In this document: in pieces, positions 34,401 through 45,693 of the stretch
How positions within the stretch are numbered: the stretch's first letter is position 1
Layout of the letters: each line of letters starts with the position of its first letter
Assembly: GCF_000499385.1 (NCBI RefSeq)
Contig: NW_013653448.1
Span: 62,001 to 126,000 of the forward strand
Origin: Eimeria necatrix
Lineage: Eukaryota; Apicomplexa; Conoidasida; Eucoccidiorida; Eimeriidae
DNA: 64,000 bases
Reading direction: 5' to 3'
Position numbers and translations under genes: made by a program
The notes under the pieces: model-generated
Databases searched by the model: none
What the model was told of the DNA's origin: nothing
Seen by the model: only the letters and a program-made list of their open reading frames with translations

Positions 34401-36891
34401 CAGCCCAGCCCTCAGTGAGTACAACGAGCTGGCGCCTTAGCTGCAGCAACAGCAGTTCAACAGACAAAGCAGTCGTTGCACCGGCAACAGCTGGTACCGC
34501 AGTTGCATCGAACGCTAGTAAGTGATGCAATTGCCACTCTGTAGTCATCTGCAACGGAAATAACAACTAGAGCTGCGGCAATACGAGGCGGATACCGGGG
34601 GTCGCAAGCTTACCGCCTCATCTACAGACACGGAAAATGGCAACACTGTCTGGCGGTCCTTTTGCTGCTGCTGCTGGTGCTGTCCCCGCTGCTCTTCAGG
34701 GCTCAGAAGACTTGCACGAAGCAAGTCGAATGGGCAGCTCCAGCCACAGAGACGCAGAGAGGCCAGTAGCCACACTGGGCATGTAAGCGCTGCAGACACT
34801 GGAGCTGTTATTGCTTCTGCTGCTTCTGAGGCTGCTTGTTGAGCTGCTGCTGCAGTCCCTGAAGCGACAAGCCGTTGACGGTGCAAATGAAACAGAGATA
34901 ACATATTGCCAGCCAGGCATACACCCAGACCCATATTGCGGTCTCCCTCTGTCGGAGCTGTTGCTGAATCTGGTGCTGTTGCTCGCCGACGCAATGGGTA
35001 AGGGCGCCGCAGGCCTTCGTATAAGCCATCGAGCCTCTCGCACTCTGCAGCGAAGAGCCGCAACAACTCTTGCCTCGACGCCAATTTCAGTTGGTTTTCT
35101 TGCTGCAGTCCCGTGAAATGCTGCCGTTGCTGCAGCGCATTCTGCAGTAGCCCTGGAGATCCCAGACGCCGCCTAAGCGCAGCAGCTGCACTTGCTGCTG
35201 CAACAATAGCACCAGCGCTTCGGAGTTCCGGGAAAACTGCCAATGAAGTTGTTGTTCTGGGGGCAGCTGCAGCTGTAGAAGCAGCTTCTGCTGCGTCAGG
35301 TGCATCTGCAGCAGCTGGTGTGGCTGCAGTGCCAAAAAGAATCGCCTCCAAACGCGCAACGGCCCTATCTTGCAGAATGGAGTGCTGCTGCAGCTGCTGA
35401 TCTTTCGCTGCAAATGAAGGCAGCAGCAGTGGGGAACCAAATAAGTGCAGCAGGAGTTCCGTCTGAGCCATGCAGTCTGCAGCAGCAGGCAGAACAAGAG
35501 CAAAGATACAGCCAACATTTCTGCACCCCGCGCAAATTGCAAACACGGCTCAACGGCGGGAACACAAGAGTGCCAGGGGAGGCGGCAGCAGCAGTAGCAG
35601 CAGCAGTGGAAGAGATCGTGGCGTCTTGGTGGCAAATGTTTGGTACACGAAAATGGTGAGGAAACCAGCAGCATGGAATTGCAGTAGCCATGCCTGAGTT
35701 AAAGGCTTGGTCCCTTAAAAAGTGTTCCAGCAAAATCAGAGCATCTTCCGCATCAGCGGCAGTATCCATCTGAGCTGCACTGTGTCCATTTGCTGCTATT
35801 GCTGCTGCTGCTGCTGGCTCTGTGACGACAGAGGAGACAAAATATCCTATCTGAGCTGCAATGCAGCACCCCAATCCTAACAGGCGCCAGACAGCGCTGT
35901 GAAATAGGCTCTTCTGCTGTTGCGGTTGCGGCTGCTGCAGCTGCTGCTGCCGGTGCATATCAAAGCGCAATAGCTGCACTAGTAAGCGCGACGTTGCTGC
36001 AGCACACGCTTTGGCCTGCTGTCTCGTCGACGAATCACACTCCAGAGGCAGCAGCATCAACGGCAGCCTCCCCACTACAGCAGTGTGTCTGCATGCCTTA
36101 GCAGCAGCAGCACCGAAACTGGCAAGTGTAGCACCTGCTGCCCCCAGTGCCGGCTCCGGTACCGCTGCAGGTAGGCCAAAACAAGCCCTGCCAGAAGGGG
36201 ACAGAGCACTGCAGCGCCAGCCGCAACGATAGCGTAAGTCCCCCTCAAACAGCAGGTGGGGGGGACATCGCCTCTGCTGCTGCTGCTGATGCTCGCACTT
36301 CAGCTCCGAACTGTGCTGCAGCAACAAGAGATTCCTGTAGTGTACTGACAAGGCTCGCAGCAGAGCAACGTGCAAGGCGCAGCTAGGCACTGGTTCTCCT
36401 GCTCCTGCTTTATTTTCAGGGACTGTTGCTGCGGCGATGGAAGGCGCAGGCATGGCAAAAGCGGCAGCAAGGAGTCGTTCGGCGTCCGCTGCGCCTGCCC
36501 CACAGAAGGGATCGAAGCTGAAAGCAATTCGCCTGGCTTGTTGCTTGTGCACCTGCTGCTGCTGCAGCTGCTGCCGTTGATGTTCTAAGTCGTCCACCTG
36601 CGCAATCAGGTGCTGCTGCAGCTGCTGTTCCTGCAGCTGCAGCTGAAGCTGTTGACGCTGCCTGTCGAATTCATCCCTACAGAGCTGCTTGCATTTCTGT
36701 CTCTCTCTGAAAGCCCTCCACGCACCAGATATTCGGTGCTGCGCTTGTTGCTGGCGTCGTTGCCTCTCCCGCTGCTCCCTTCTCTCACGGGTCTGCCGCA
36801 GGAACGCGCTGCGCCCTAGTGCGGTGCTATTACGCTGGCCCCCGGACAGATTGACGTTGCGGGTCCCGATGCTGCTTCCCCACTCGTACAT
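28451..36891 (-). CDS. HECT-type E3 ubiquitin ligase, UBE3C/Hul5-like
   Basis: Seventeen exons rebuilt: 36891-~35649, ~35476-34614, 34548-34359, 34214-33963, 33827-33685, 33633-33445, 33180-32473, 32145-32055, 31593-31561, 31419-31373, 31316-31245, 30874-30827, 30674-30576, 30143-29893, 29527-29358, 29129-29038 and 28699-28451 (about 1,579 residues). Only the exon 1/2 junction is doubtful. The N-terminus (NLSGG..., then [14 protein letters not shown] and an IQ-like AWRAFRERQ) matches UBE3C/UPL6-type ligases. The HECT domain is complete: [44 protein letters not shown] turn, [21 protein letters not shown] and [15 protein letters not shown]. The catalytic cysteine codon is 28552-28550, and the tail ends GFGLS like family GFELS. 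Known role: proteasome-associated chain extension. Gln/Ala runs and Asp/Glu-rich insertions enlarge exons 1, 2, 4 and 7. One exon is only 33 bases. Confidence 0.93.
34213..34347. repeat. AGCTAGC-rich cluster in HECT gene intron
   Basis: GCCAGCTCGC, GCCAGCTAGC and AGCTAGCTAGC words fill most of the short intron between exons 3 and 4. The cluster ends right at the acceptor of exon 4. Confidence 0.7.
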
Positions 36892-38045
36892 CGTGCGCTG
36901 TACGCTGCAGCAGCTGCCGCTGCTGCTGCTGCTGCTGCAGCGGCTGCTGCTGTGCTGAACTGGGCGCGATTACCCGCGAACAGGCAGCAGAACCTTCTAT
37001 TTGGGGTACCCCTGATGTTGCACGTGAGTTAATAGAATTCGCTGTATTTTGTTTCGGTGTGTAGTGCTCCTCTTTGTGCAGCAGTAACCGTCGGTGCTGC
37101 TGGTGTTGCTGCTGCTGAATTTGCAGTTTCAAGCGGACGTCGCAGCAATATATGTCTTGAACTGAAGATCTAAAATGATTCCAATCCTATAGAATCACGG
37201 AAAGCGAATACTGCTATCAAGTTGTGTGATAAGGTTACTGTTGCAGCAGCTGGCAGCCGCAGCAGGAGCAAGAGCAGCAGCCACCGTTGTGAGGAGGGGC
37301 TGCGGCACGAGCCGTAGCCAAGTGAAGCCAACCAGCCGGGAAATTCGTGTAGACCTAGAAATTGCCCTGATTTCAGCAGCATCTAACCTCAGGGACTGCT
37401 GTGCTGCACTATCTCTAGGAATATGCCTGAGGAGCAGCAACACGAGCCGCAGCCGCAACAGCAGCAGCCGCCAGCAGCAACTAGAAAGCCCCGTGTCCAG
37501 TCTTCAACTTTTGTTTAAAAGCTCCTGCCCAAGTATTAATCTGCGCCTGCAGACGTTTTGTCAAGTTGGAGCAGGAATACCTTGGGGGAGCCTCTGCACT
37601 CTAGGATCGAAAACTGGAGCGGCCGTTGTAACTGCTGCAGCAATCGCTCTAGCTGCCGCTGCAGCTGATGATGATCCAAGCCTAGCGACAACCGTAAAAA
37701 CAATGCGGAAACGCAGGTTTACTTATTAAATTCAGCGAAGCAGGCAGCATTTATGGGAAGACTCCTACGACAGCGCATAGCAGCAGTTAAGTTGACCTGC
37801 AACAGGACTAGCAGCACCTACCGCATATACAGCAGAGTAAGCAGCACCTAGAGTATCCCCAGCGGCGGAGCCAAAGTAGTATACAGAGCCCATTTATGGT
37901 GAAGGGCGCCGTGACAGAGGTTCTTGTAGCAGCAGGCAGGAGCAACGGAAGCGTCAGCAACAGCAGCAATAGCTCCGAATACTCCAATCAACGGACCCCG
38001 GCACAGTGTTAAACACCGCAGTTCTAATTGTTCCCTCTGGAAAAG
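36892..38045. other. Intergenic between divergent HECT and zinc-finger genes
   Basis: Promoter region for both genes. CTG/CAG runs at about 36,905-36,955, 37,085-37,120 and 37,235-37,290. Open frames on both strands here are repeat-driven; part of the + strand may be 5' UTR of the downstream gene. No coding exon claimed. Confidence 0.45.
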
Positions 38046-38888
38046 ATGAGCAACAGTGGCAAGAGTGGGGAGGATCTCTGCTGCGACAGCAGCAACGACG
38101 GGAAGAGCAACAGCAGCAGCAGCAGCGAGGAGGCAGGAGCGGCTCACGGTTCTCCGTCTGGGGAGTGCTTGGTCTGTTATGAGGACATAACGGAGGACAA
38201 TTATTGCGAATATCAAGCTCCAGGAGACAGTAGGTGGTATCCTTGTTTCTTTTGCTACCCCTGTGTGCAGCAGCTGCAGCAAACACAAGTAAGCGGCACA
38301 CGAGCTTCCTCCTGCCTCCTCCGTCTCTGTTGTTATGCATTCGTCCGTCTCTACTGTTGCTGCTATGCCCTTGCCTTTCCTCGTTTTCCCATCTCTTGCT
38401 GTATTAAAGGCGTGTCGTTGGACTTCCCGCCTGTTCACTGTTTTCCATGTTTCGTTGCGTATGGTGCTGCTGCTGCTGCTTACTTCTGCTGCTGGCCTTC
38501 GTTGGTGGTTCATCTTGGTCTTGTTGCTCCCGTTTGCGGCTACTGTTGCTGCTATGACCTGTCGCCTTACCTCATGGCTTCGTGGGATACACCTTTGCTG
38601 AGATGCTACCCCTGAGGGCTCGCCCCCGTTGCACCTGCTGGCGCGCGTGTTGTTGCACTTCTGCTGCTGCTGCTGCAGTTTCAGCGTTACTGCGACGGTG
38701 TGTCTCGCTCCACCTGCGCGAAAGAGCAGCGGGCGCTGCTAACCCGTGGGCCCCCCGTAAACCTGTGGGACGCGCATGCGTTTCCGGTCGCAGACAAGTC
38801 AGAAATAGAGCAGCTCTGGGTCGCCAAAGACAGGCGAACAGCATCAGCAAAGCTTGATGGGAGCCTGGTGGGCAACAGAGGCGAATAA
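38046..38888 (+). CDS. Small zinc-finger (RING-like) protein
   Basis: Two exons, 38046-38288 and 38679-38888, joined in phase 0 by a CAA|GTAAGC donor and a CTGCTGCAG acceptor (150 residues). A Ser/Asn-rich N-terminus of about 38 residues is followed by CLVCYEDITEDNYCEY, then WYPCFFCYPCVQQL, and in exon 2 FQRYCDGVSRSTC, giving about eight metal-ligand candidates. The final part has LLTRGPPVNLWD and an acidic/charged tail. The spacing is not that of a canonical RING (no clear C-x2-C-x9-39-C-x1-3-H series). A RING-like or novel treble-clef finger is possible. The tract joining the exons is pyrimidine- and CTG-rich. Function unknown; ubiquitin ligase activity would be speculation. Confidence 0.65.
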
Positions 38889-39303
38889 ATACCAACACAG
38901 ATGCACAGGCGCGAGTTAACTCTGGGAAGCACAAGAAACGAAGCAGTGTGGCAGCAGAGTCAGAAATAGAGGACAGATAGCCACGCATATAGCACGTAGA
39001 CGTGGTGGAGGAAAAAGGTGAAACAGCACTACACAACACGCAGGCAGAATAGCAGGAACAGAGGCCGCAGGCCTTAGGTGCGCAAATTTTTGCTGTCAGC
39101 TGCCACTTAGAATGGCTGTAACCAAGCTTGAGGCTGTAGTCCTGCTTGCCGCAGTATGTGTACACAGACGCTTTTTCCTCTGCGCCTCCCTCTGTGTCTT
39201 CCCGTGAAATGCTGTTCGCGGACATTTGCGCTCTCACTGCCTCAGCTGATGAGTTTCCAGCTCTCTAAGCAGGGCTTCCGGTTGATTGCTTTGGCTCCAA
39301 GGA

Positions 39304-39318
39304 TAGGGTTTAGGGTTT
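39304..39318. repeat. Interstitial telomere-type TTTAGGG repeat
   Basis: TAGGGTTTAGGGTTT, about two heptamers, opposite orientation to the copy at 20884. Confidence 0.65.
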
Positions 39319-39531
39319 GTGGTCTGCGCTACAGACGGGCGAAGCGCGGGAGAAGCTGTGGAGTGAGCTTCGAGCCTTTCTTATAGAAGACGAGAAGACG
39401 GAAGATCCAAAGAAGCAGGATAGCTAGCTTTTGGGCCAGTGAGCTAGCTTTGCATATGCCCAGCCAGTGAGAGAGACAGCTAGCTAGCCAGTTCGGCGTC
39501 TAGCTAGCTGGCTACACCATTGACGGCGCAG

Positions 39532-39663
39532 GTAGAGCGACTCGCAGCCAGCGGTCTCGCCAAGGACAAAGCACTGGAGTTATGTGCCGGGCTATTTCGC
39601 CTCCTTGGCAGCCATCTCAGCAACCTGCACAACGGCCTTCCTCGAAGCAGCTGCAGCAGCTGA
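39532..39663 (+). CDS. Possible terminal exon of an unidentified gene
   Basis: After a GGCGCAG acceptor the frame reads VERLAASGLAKDKALELCAG, then a short Leu/His/Ser-rich stretch to TGA (43 residues). The sequence looks like two amphipathic helices and contains no repeat codons until its last residues. It is directly preceded by an AGCTAGC cluster of the kind found in introns of this window. No upstream partner exon was found, so this may be chance. Confidence 0.2.
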   Translation, partial: VERLAASGLAKDKALELCAGLFRLLGSHLSNLHNGLPRSSCSS

Positions 39664-41127
39664 GCTCCCAGCAATGTGGGGCAGTCACTAGTTAATCGAT
39701 GTGGTTCCTTGTTATTTCGCTAGCTAGCTATTTGGCTAGGAGGCTTGACTGCCTCTCAAAAAGCTGCTACTTTCATTTTTAATCCCCCACATAGGTGCAC
39801 TGCCGCCAGTTTCCGAAGCTATTGCTAGCTGCCCACTTTGTGCTACCTGCCGCTGCGTGCGACGAAGTACACATGCTGCAGCGGCATCCACAGCAACAGA
39901 GGCAGCGGGCGTTCTAGCTCCCATACTACTGTTGGCTTGCTGCTGCACCAGCACATTGCAGCGAAGCCCATATCTGTGTGGCGGCAGGCTCTTGCCGTTG
40001 CTGCTTGGTAGCTGCTGCCGCGGGGGCAGGCAGCAATACCTTCTTCTGCTAGTTGCCATTTTATTCATTCCGGCATCCCCTGGTGTCTCCTCTGACCGTG
40101 AAGACTAGGGATTGGTGGCTAGAAGCCAGAGGCCGTGACCACCAGCTGTGCAGCACAGCTGCAGCAGCACATGACTCACGACTTTCCCCCATTTGAACAG
40201 TTGCTGAGCACAAGTGCGACACTTTTCGCACCCTTTGCCAGCTTTGTATCTAGCCAAGCACGTAACTAACTAGATGCACCCTCAGCTTGCAAACAACGAC
40301 CAGCCGCCTTGGGCCACGCTAGGAGACTCTAGGCTCCCTCTTCTGTTCTCTTTTCCAGCTAAGACGACGGCGAATTTTGAAGTGGCCTCTTAGGCGTTTT
40401 GCTGATTCTTGGCGTCTCTTTGTAACCCTTTGCCGCTATCTGTTCCTCTACGTGTGGCTCCTACCAGCTGTCCTCTTATCTATGTAGTCCTCAGTTTGGT
40501 TCTGTGCGTGTTTCCGTGCGAGCCTGTTTGTTGCTCTCAGTGGTGTGTGGCTGCTCCTGCATACGCTTTCCTGCACTTTGCCCTGTCTTCTACACGTCTA
40601 TCTGACCTCTTCTTACTCCTTCATCCCTCTGCTTGCGATTCGAGAGCGGAAGCAGGCCGCAAGTCAGGCAACTATCCTTGCCCGCGCTACCCACGAATGA
40701 CATTTGCAGTTACTGCTGCAGCTACTGCTGTAGCTGCTGCTGCATCTGTCCATATGATTGCTGCTGCTGCAGCTCCTGCGGATTTTGCCGCTGGACCCTT
40801 GCTGCTACTGCTGCTACTTGAGGCACTGTTGCCTCAGCTGGGCTACGCAGCGCGTCCGCGGTGTCCGCAATAGCAACACTTCCCGCCCAAGGCAACACGA
40901 CAATGACTGAAACGCATTATCCACGAAGAGCAACGGAAGCGCTGCAGGAATTGCTGCAGCAAGTGCGCAGCGTCGATTATGCATCGCAGCAGCATTAGTA
41001 GCAGCAAGTGAAGGTCGTGGCGTTTTTCCTTCGTCAAGCCGCGAAACTGGAAGCTAGGTACGAAAGAACCGGCTGGCACGACTACCCTGAAATGCGTGGC
41101 TGCTCTGCTGCTGTGGTTCTTGCCCAT

Positions 41128-42673
41128 TTATTTTTTGCGTCCTTTGCCCACAGCGACAGGTTTGAGAGCGGCGTGCCCCTTTTCTTTGATGTGGCTGAAC
41201 AGTGAATTGCGTGTGGGAAACACGGCGCCACAAACAGCGCACGTTGTATCCTTTGTTGTTGCTGCGCTCTTCCCCTTACTACTTGCTGTCGCGCGTACTG
41301 GCACTGCAGCAGCTGGTACAGCTCCAGGGTCTTCCGTGGAGCGATCCAGTTCCCGCCTCTGCCGCCCACTTTTAGAGCGGCTGCAGCTGCTTGCTGCGTC
41401 TGGCTGCGCCTGCTGGCGTCCACGGCGCCTGCGTGCCCCCCTCGGCGTCTCGGCATCGCTTTGGTTATTGCCTGAATTGCTTGCAGCTGAGCAAGCAGCT
41501 GCAGCATCTGGGTTTTCGTCTTCTTCTTGGTCGCCTGTTGCGCTGCCACCAGTACTACTGCTGCTGCTGCTGGTGCTGTCACGGCGTTGGCCCCTTTGCG
41601 ACTTCCGCGACCCCGCAAGCCTGAGCAGCACCTCATCCGCGTCATCTTCGCTGCTGCTGCTGCTACTGCTGCTGCTGCTTTGGTCAACTGAGGAGCTTTC
41701 ATCGCTGCTTTTACTCCTCCTTTTTGTGCTTTTTTCTGAGCTGCCTCTGCTTTTGTTGCTTTGACTGCTCTCTGCGTCTGTGTGGGCTGCTCCCTCGGAG
41801 GCTTGCTGCTGCTCTTGCTGCTGCGCTTGTTCTTCGCAGCATTCGGCTGCTGCCAGGCCTCCTCCTCCGCCTTGTTGATGCTGTATTGCTTCCTGCTGTT
41901 GTTCTTGTTCCACGCGGGGAGACAGCGCCCCTTCTATATCAAGTCCCTCGAAATCCGCTTCTAGCTGCTCCGCCAGCCGTTTGAGGTTCTTCTTGTGCTT
42001 TAAGGACCTCGCGTGGGCTTCATACTGCTGGGCACTCCGGAAGTCTTTCTCACAAACTTCGCAGACATATATCACTTTCACTTTGTTGCTGCTGCCCTTC
42101 CGTTCCTGCTGCTCCGAGGAACCCTCCGTTGCAGCAGCAGCAGTAGCTGCTGCCGCCGCTGCAAAGCCAGTCGTCCCCAAAGATCCGAGGCGAATGGAGC
42201 CATCACTGGGCCCCGAGCTGCAACTCGCATACCATGCCTCGAATGCCTCGTCTTCTGTCTTTTTCCTTCCTTCTTGCTGCTGCTGCAGCTGCTGCTTCTT
42301 GGGGGCTGTCTCTGTCTCTGCTTCAGAGGAGGCACTGCTGCTCATGTCGCTGCTGCTGTCAGCAAAGGCGTGGCCTTGTTCCCGCAGAGCGCGACGCTCT
42401 GCTTTGAGGGCCTCGTAGTACTCCTGCTGCTGCTGCTGCCTCTGTTGCCGCAACAGCTGCTGCTGCTCCTGTAGCCGCTTCTGCTGTTCCTCCTTGGCCC
42501 GCTGCTCATCAAGACGTTGCTGTGCCTGCAGGACAAAGTGTCGTTAAACGAACAATCGTCAAATAACTGTCGAACCAACAGTCGCCAACTTGCGGCATAT
42601 ACAAACGCAGTAGCACCATAGACAACAGCTGAAATTCTTGGCGCAGACCCTTGCCAAAAGCCAGCCAGCAGCA

Positions 42674-42710
<37 letters not shown>

Positions 42711-44481
42711 ACAGCAGCAGCAAGCTGGGCAAACGAAGCATACGAGCGCCGCTTGTCTAGCTATGGCCCGAGGATCTTTTTTCTTTATGTGCTGCGCCAG
42801 TCGCCTAACAGTATCATTAAATTCCTTTTTTGCATCTTTCCGCCTTTTGGCGTTCTCACGCTCCATCAAACGGCGTTCGGGCCGGCTCGCCTCTGCAGCA
42901 GCAGCAGCAGCAGAAACAGGCGCTCGTCGCTTGCCGTTTGCTGCACCGGTTGAGGGCTGGAACGACTGGCGCAGCATGAGAATGGTGAGCAGCAACAACA
43001 GCAGAGCAACAAGAACAGCAGCAAACGCAGCTGCAGCTGTGCAGTTTAGCCAGAGGTACCTGCCATATCTCTGGGTGACCACTGGTCTGCTTCTGCAAAG
43101 TCTCTAACAGAGGAAAAGGAAGACCAGTAAGTGTAGAATGCGCCCACCTCCTCCCATCCTGAGGCAGCTGCGCCGAACGAGGGATACTGCAGCAAAACGC
43201 AACAGCAGCAGCAAAACCGCCAAAGCAAAGATTAAAAAAGAATGAACGCATAGCCAAGTGGCCGCGTTAGTTGTAAAAAAAGCGGCGTAGAACACTGGCG
43301 CATTAGAATACTCGGGCACACTTCAAGCAAAAGCAAAAGGAACAAAAACTGGCAGAAGTACTTCGACTCAGAGATTGTTGCAGAAGACAAACTAGAAACC
43401 AGACACACTTGCAAACACAACGAGCGCACAAGTAGGCTGAGGCAAGCAGACACAGTCAGATAAATGGCTGGCCAATGTACAGAACAGCGGGCCTCTGCCT
43501 CTTGCTGCTGCCTCTCTGTCTATTCAATCCTTCATTTTCCCTCGAGACATCTTTGTCTCTAATTCCAAAGGAAAATTTTCCCCTACTCCCGGAGCGAATT
43601 CTCGCCGCTCGTCCCTTAGTGTGTGTCCTATGCGGTTCTGAGAATAATTGTTTGTGCGGAAGCTTTCGCGTTTATATGTTCGTTTGCTAGCTTTATATCT
43701 CTGTTTGTTTGGCCTTTTTCCCTCATGTCCCACCTCTTCTGGGCTTTCCATTCCCTTTCGGTTGCAGAATTGCTTCTCTGCTTCTCCTATGTCCACAAAC
43801 AGCTGTCTGTACACCTGAAAGAAGCCGCCGTCATCGTCTCCAAAGCCGTTGAAGCAAGTTGCTCTAAAAAATCCAAAGAGGTTTGTGCCGAAGCCCCCAG
43901 CAGCAGCAGAAGCAGCAGCAGCTCCCTGGGCTGCTGCGTCCCCAGAACCCAGTATGACATCTCTGTGTGAATCGTACCAAGCCCGTTCCTGGAAGCTCAG
44001 CAGAGATGCATGCACAGAAGAAGCAGCAGATTGGAATTGCGCTGGCGCAAAAAAGAACGTGAGAACAAAGCGCAGAAAGGCACGCTGATGCTTAGAGATG
44101 GGGGAGAGAAACTCTGCTTCTAGACGCCTTGAGATCTTTCAAAAGATATGCAGCGACTCGCTCAGTTTGCGGAGGCACTCGAGCGCCCGTTTGGCCAATA
44201 TGGACCCCAACTCTCGGGTGTTCTACGAGTTCACTCTGTCTCCTGGTGTTTTCAAAGAGCCTTCCAAGCCCCTAGCCGTCCTGAATGCCCACCTGTGGGT
44301 CACTAAGGCACTCGTAGGCCTCCTGGAGCAACTGAAAGTTGTAGGTAGCTTGAGGGTCGTTTGGGTTTTTATCGGGATGCCTTTCTATGGCTGTTCGGCG
44401 ATAAGCCTTTTTGATTTCTTCGGGGGTGGCCGAGGAGGGCACCCCCAAGATAGCATAGTAACACTCTCGTGACGAAGACAT
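41128..44481 (-). CDS. DnaJ/zinc-finger co-chaperone, DNAJC21/Jjj1 homologue
   Basis: Five exons: 44481-44293, 43988-43734, 43186-43060, 42892-42744 and 42525-41128 (705 residues). Exon 1 is a J domain with the HPD motif at residues 35-37, which stimulates Hsp70 ATPase. Exons 2-3 carry the family-specific [10 protein letters not shown], the [14 protein letters not shown] stretch and a PSFG...FYTYWSSF segment. Exon 4 has the charged [20 protein letters not shown] helix. Exon 5 holds two C2H2 fingers ([20 protein letters not shown]; and [20 protein letters not shown]). Known role: cytosolic co-chaperone for late 60S ribosome maturation, releasing Arx1-type export factors. Compared with human or yeast, long Ser/Gln/acidic low-complexity inserts separate the two fingers. 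Splice sites are mostly strong; the exon 4 acceptor was chosen because it best restores the conserved helix. Confidence 0.93.
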
Positions 44482-45693
44482 TCTACAAGCACTAAAGCCT
44501 AAACTCTGAGCCTCTTGGCACCAGTACTTGTCAAAAGAGCCCCAAACTTTGCGCAGAGGCTAGCGAAGACCGAAAAAAATCTGCGGTGCCCCAAATAGTC
44601 TCGCTTTGCCTCCTCTTGCTTCAGCTGCTGCTCTTAACCCTGCTGCTGCGTTTCAGTGTCAGCGCAGGGAAAGCGAGACCCGCGACAGCGCACCAAGCTG
44701 CCGCAACCAGGGGCCCCTCCCGCCCATATAGCCCCCTGATACTTGTCCCTATGCTATTAAAACGCGTAAATCTTCGGGCCAAGGCTTTGTTTTCAATGAT
44801 ACCAGCATGCAGCAATTGCGGGCCCCTCTCCCCAGTGGGGCCCCGAGCAGCAGAAGCCCCGCTTCACCCTCGGATACCGCGCTCAGGAATAACGTGCCGA
44901 AAATAAAGATGAAATTTTGTTTACATCCAAATTTAAAAGTCATTGCCAAATTTCCTTCGGTCGTCAGAGCTCACCGGCGGCTGCAAAAGCACCCATAGAA
45001 CACGGAAAGCCCTTGTTTGCGAGGCTTTTCCAACTAGTGCATGCTACGTAGGTCGATTTAGCTGTAGTGGTAAGTAGTCTTTTGTAAAATTTATTACATG
45101 AATTTTTATCAGTGTCTTAAGAAGCTCAAATATTTGTAACGTAGAATCGGGGGCTTGTCTGGCCGAAGTCCGTAGCACCAACGGGGCGCTCAAATCTCTG
45201 CTTTCCCGAGCGTGCAAACCTAGAGTTCAAAAGGTGGTGGGTGGCCTCTGCTGGAAAAGTCAAACTCCAGCCCACTGAATGGGAGAAATCCTTTGCCTAC
45301 AGCCGAAATGCGAGCCTGCCCGAGCAGCCCGGTCAGCTCTTCGGGGCCAAAGAAGCCGGCAAGGGGCCCCCAACACAAAGGATCTTTTGGCTGTGGGCAC
45401 AAGCAAGGGCAGCAACATAGCCCTCTGCCTGTTGGATGTGCAGCAGGTGCTTGTGTGCAGCTCAAGAGGCTGTGAGCAGTTGCAGCAAACCCACAGGCTG
45501 CGTTATCTGCTGGCTGGGGCATTGGAAGGTTTGAAGCCCAGCAAAAGTAGGGGATCTCTTGCATGGGCGAAGTACCGGGTGCGTTAGGAAACAAATGCGA
45601 CAGGAGACCCTTAAAATTTTAACGGTGCCTCTGCTAAGTTCTTATACCACCTGCACAGCGCGTATCCCTCGCCAATTATACAAATAACACGAG
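44482..45693. other. Intergenic, no gene seen
   Basis: Between the DNAJC21 start and the kinesin stop. GGGGCCCC words near 44,700-44,850 and 45,360, and a short AT-rich stretch at about 45,050-45,140. No splice-supported coding frame. Confidence 0.45.

Larger units (their letters stand above)
38889..41127. other. Intergenic with repeats, possible isolated exon
   Basis: Contains a telomere-type motif (39304-39318), AGCTAGC clusters at about 39418-39505 and 39718-39745, and CTG/GCT runs at about 40,700-40,830. A possible exon at 39532-39663 is listed separately. Plus-strand frames at 40409-40873 are Ala/Leu-rich repeats and not convincing. Confidence 0.4.

Noticed and set aside
37226..37729. 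Plus-strand 167-codon frame as a gene
   Set aside because: Composition follows CAG repeats and it lies in the shared promoter region; no conserved block.
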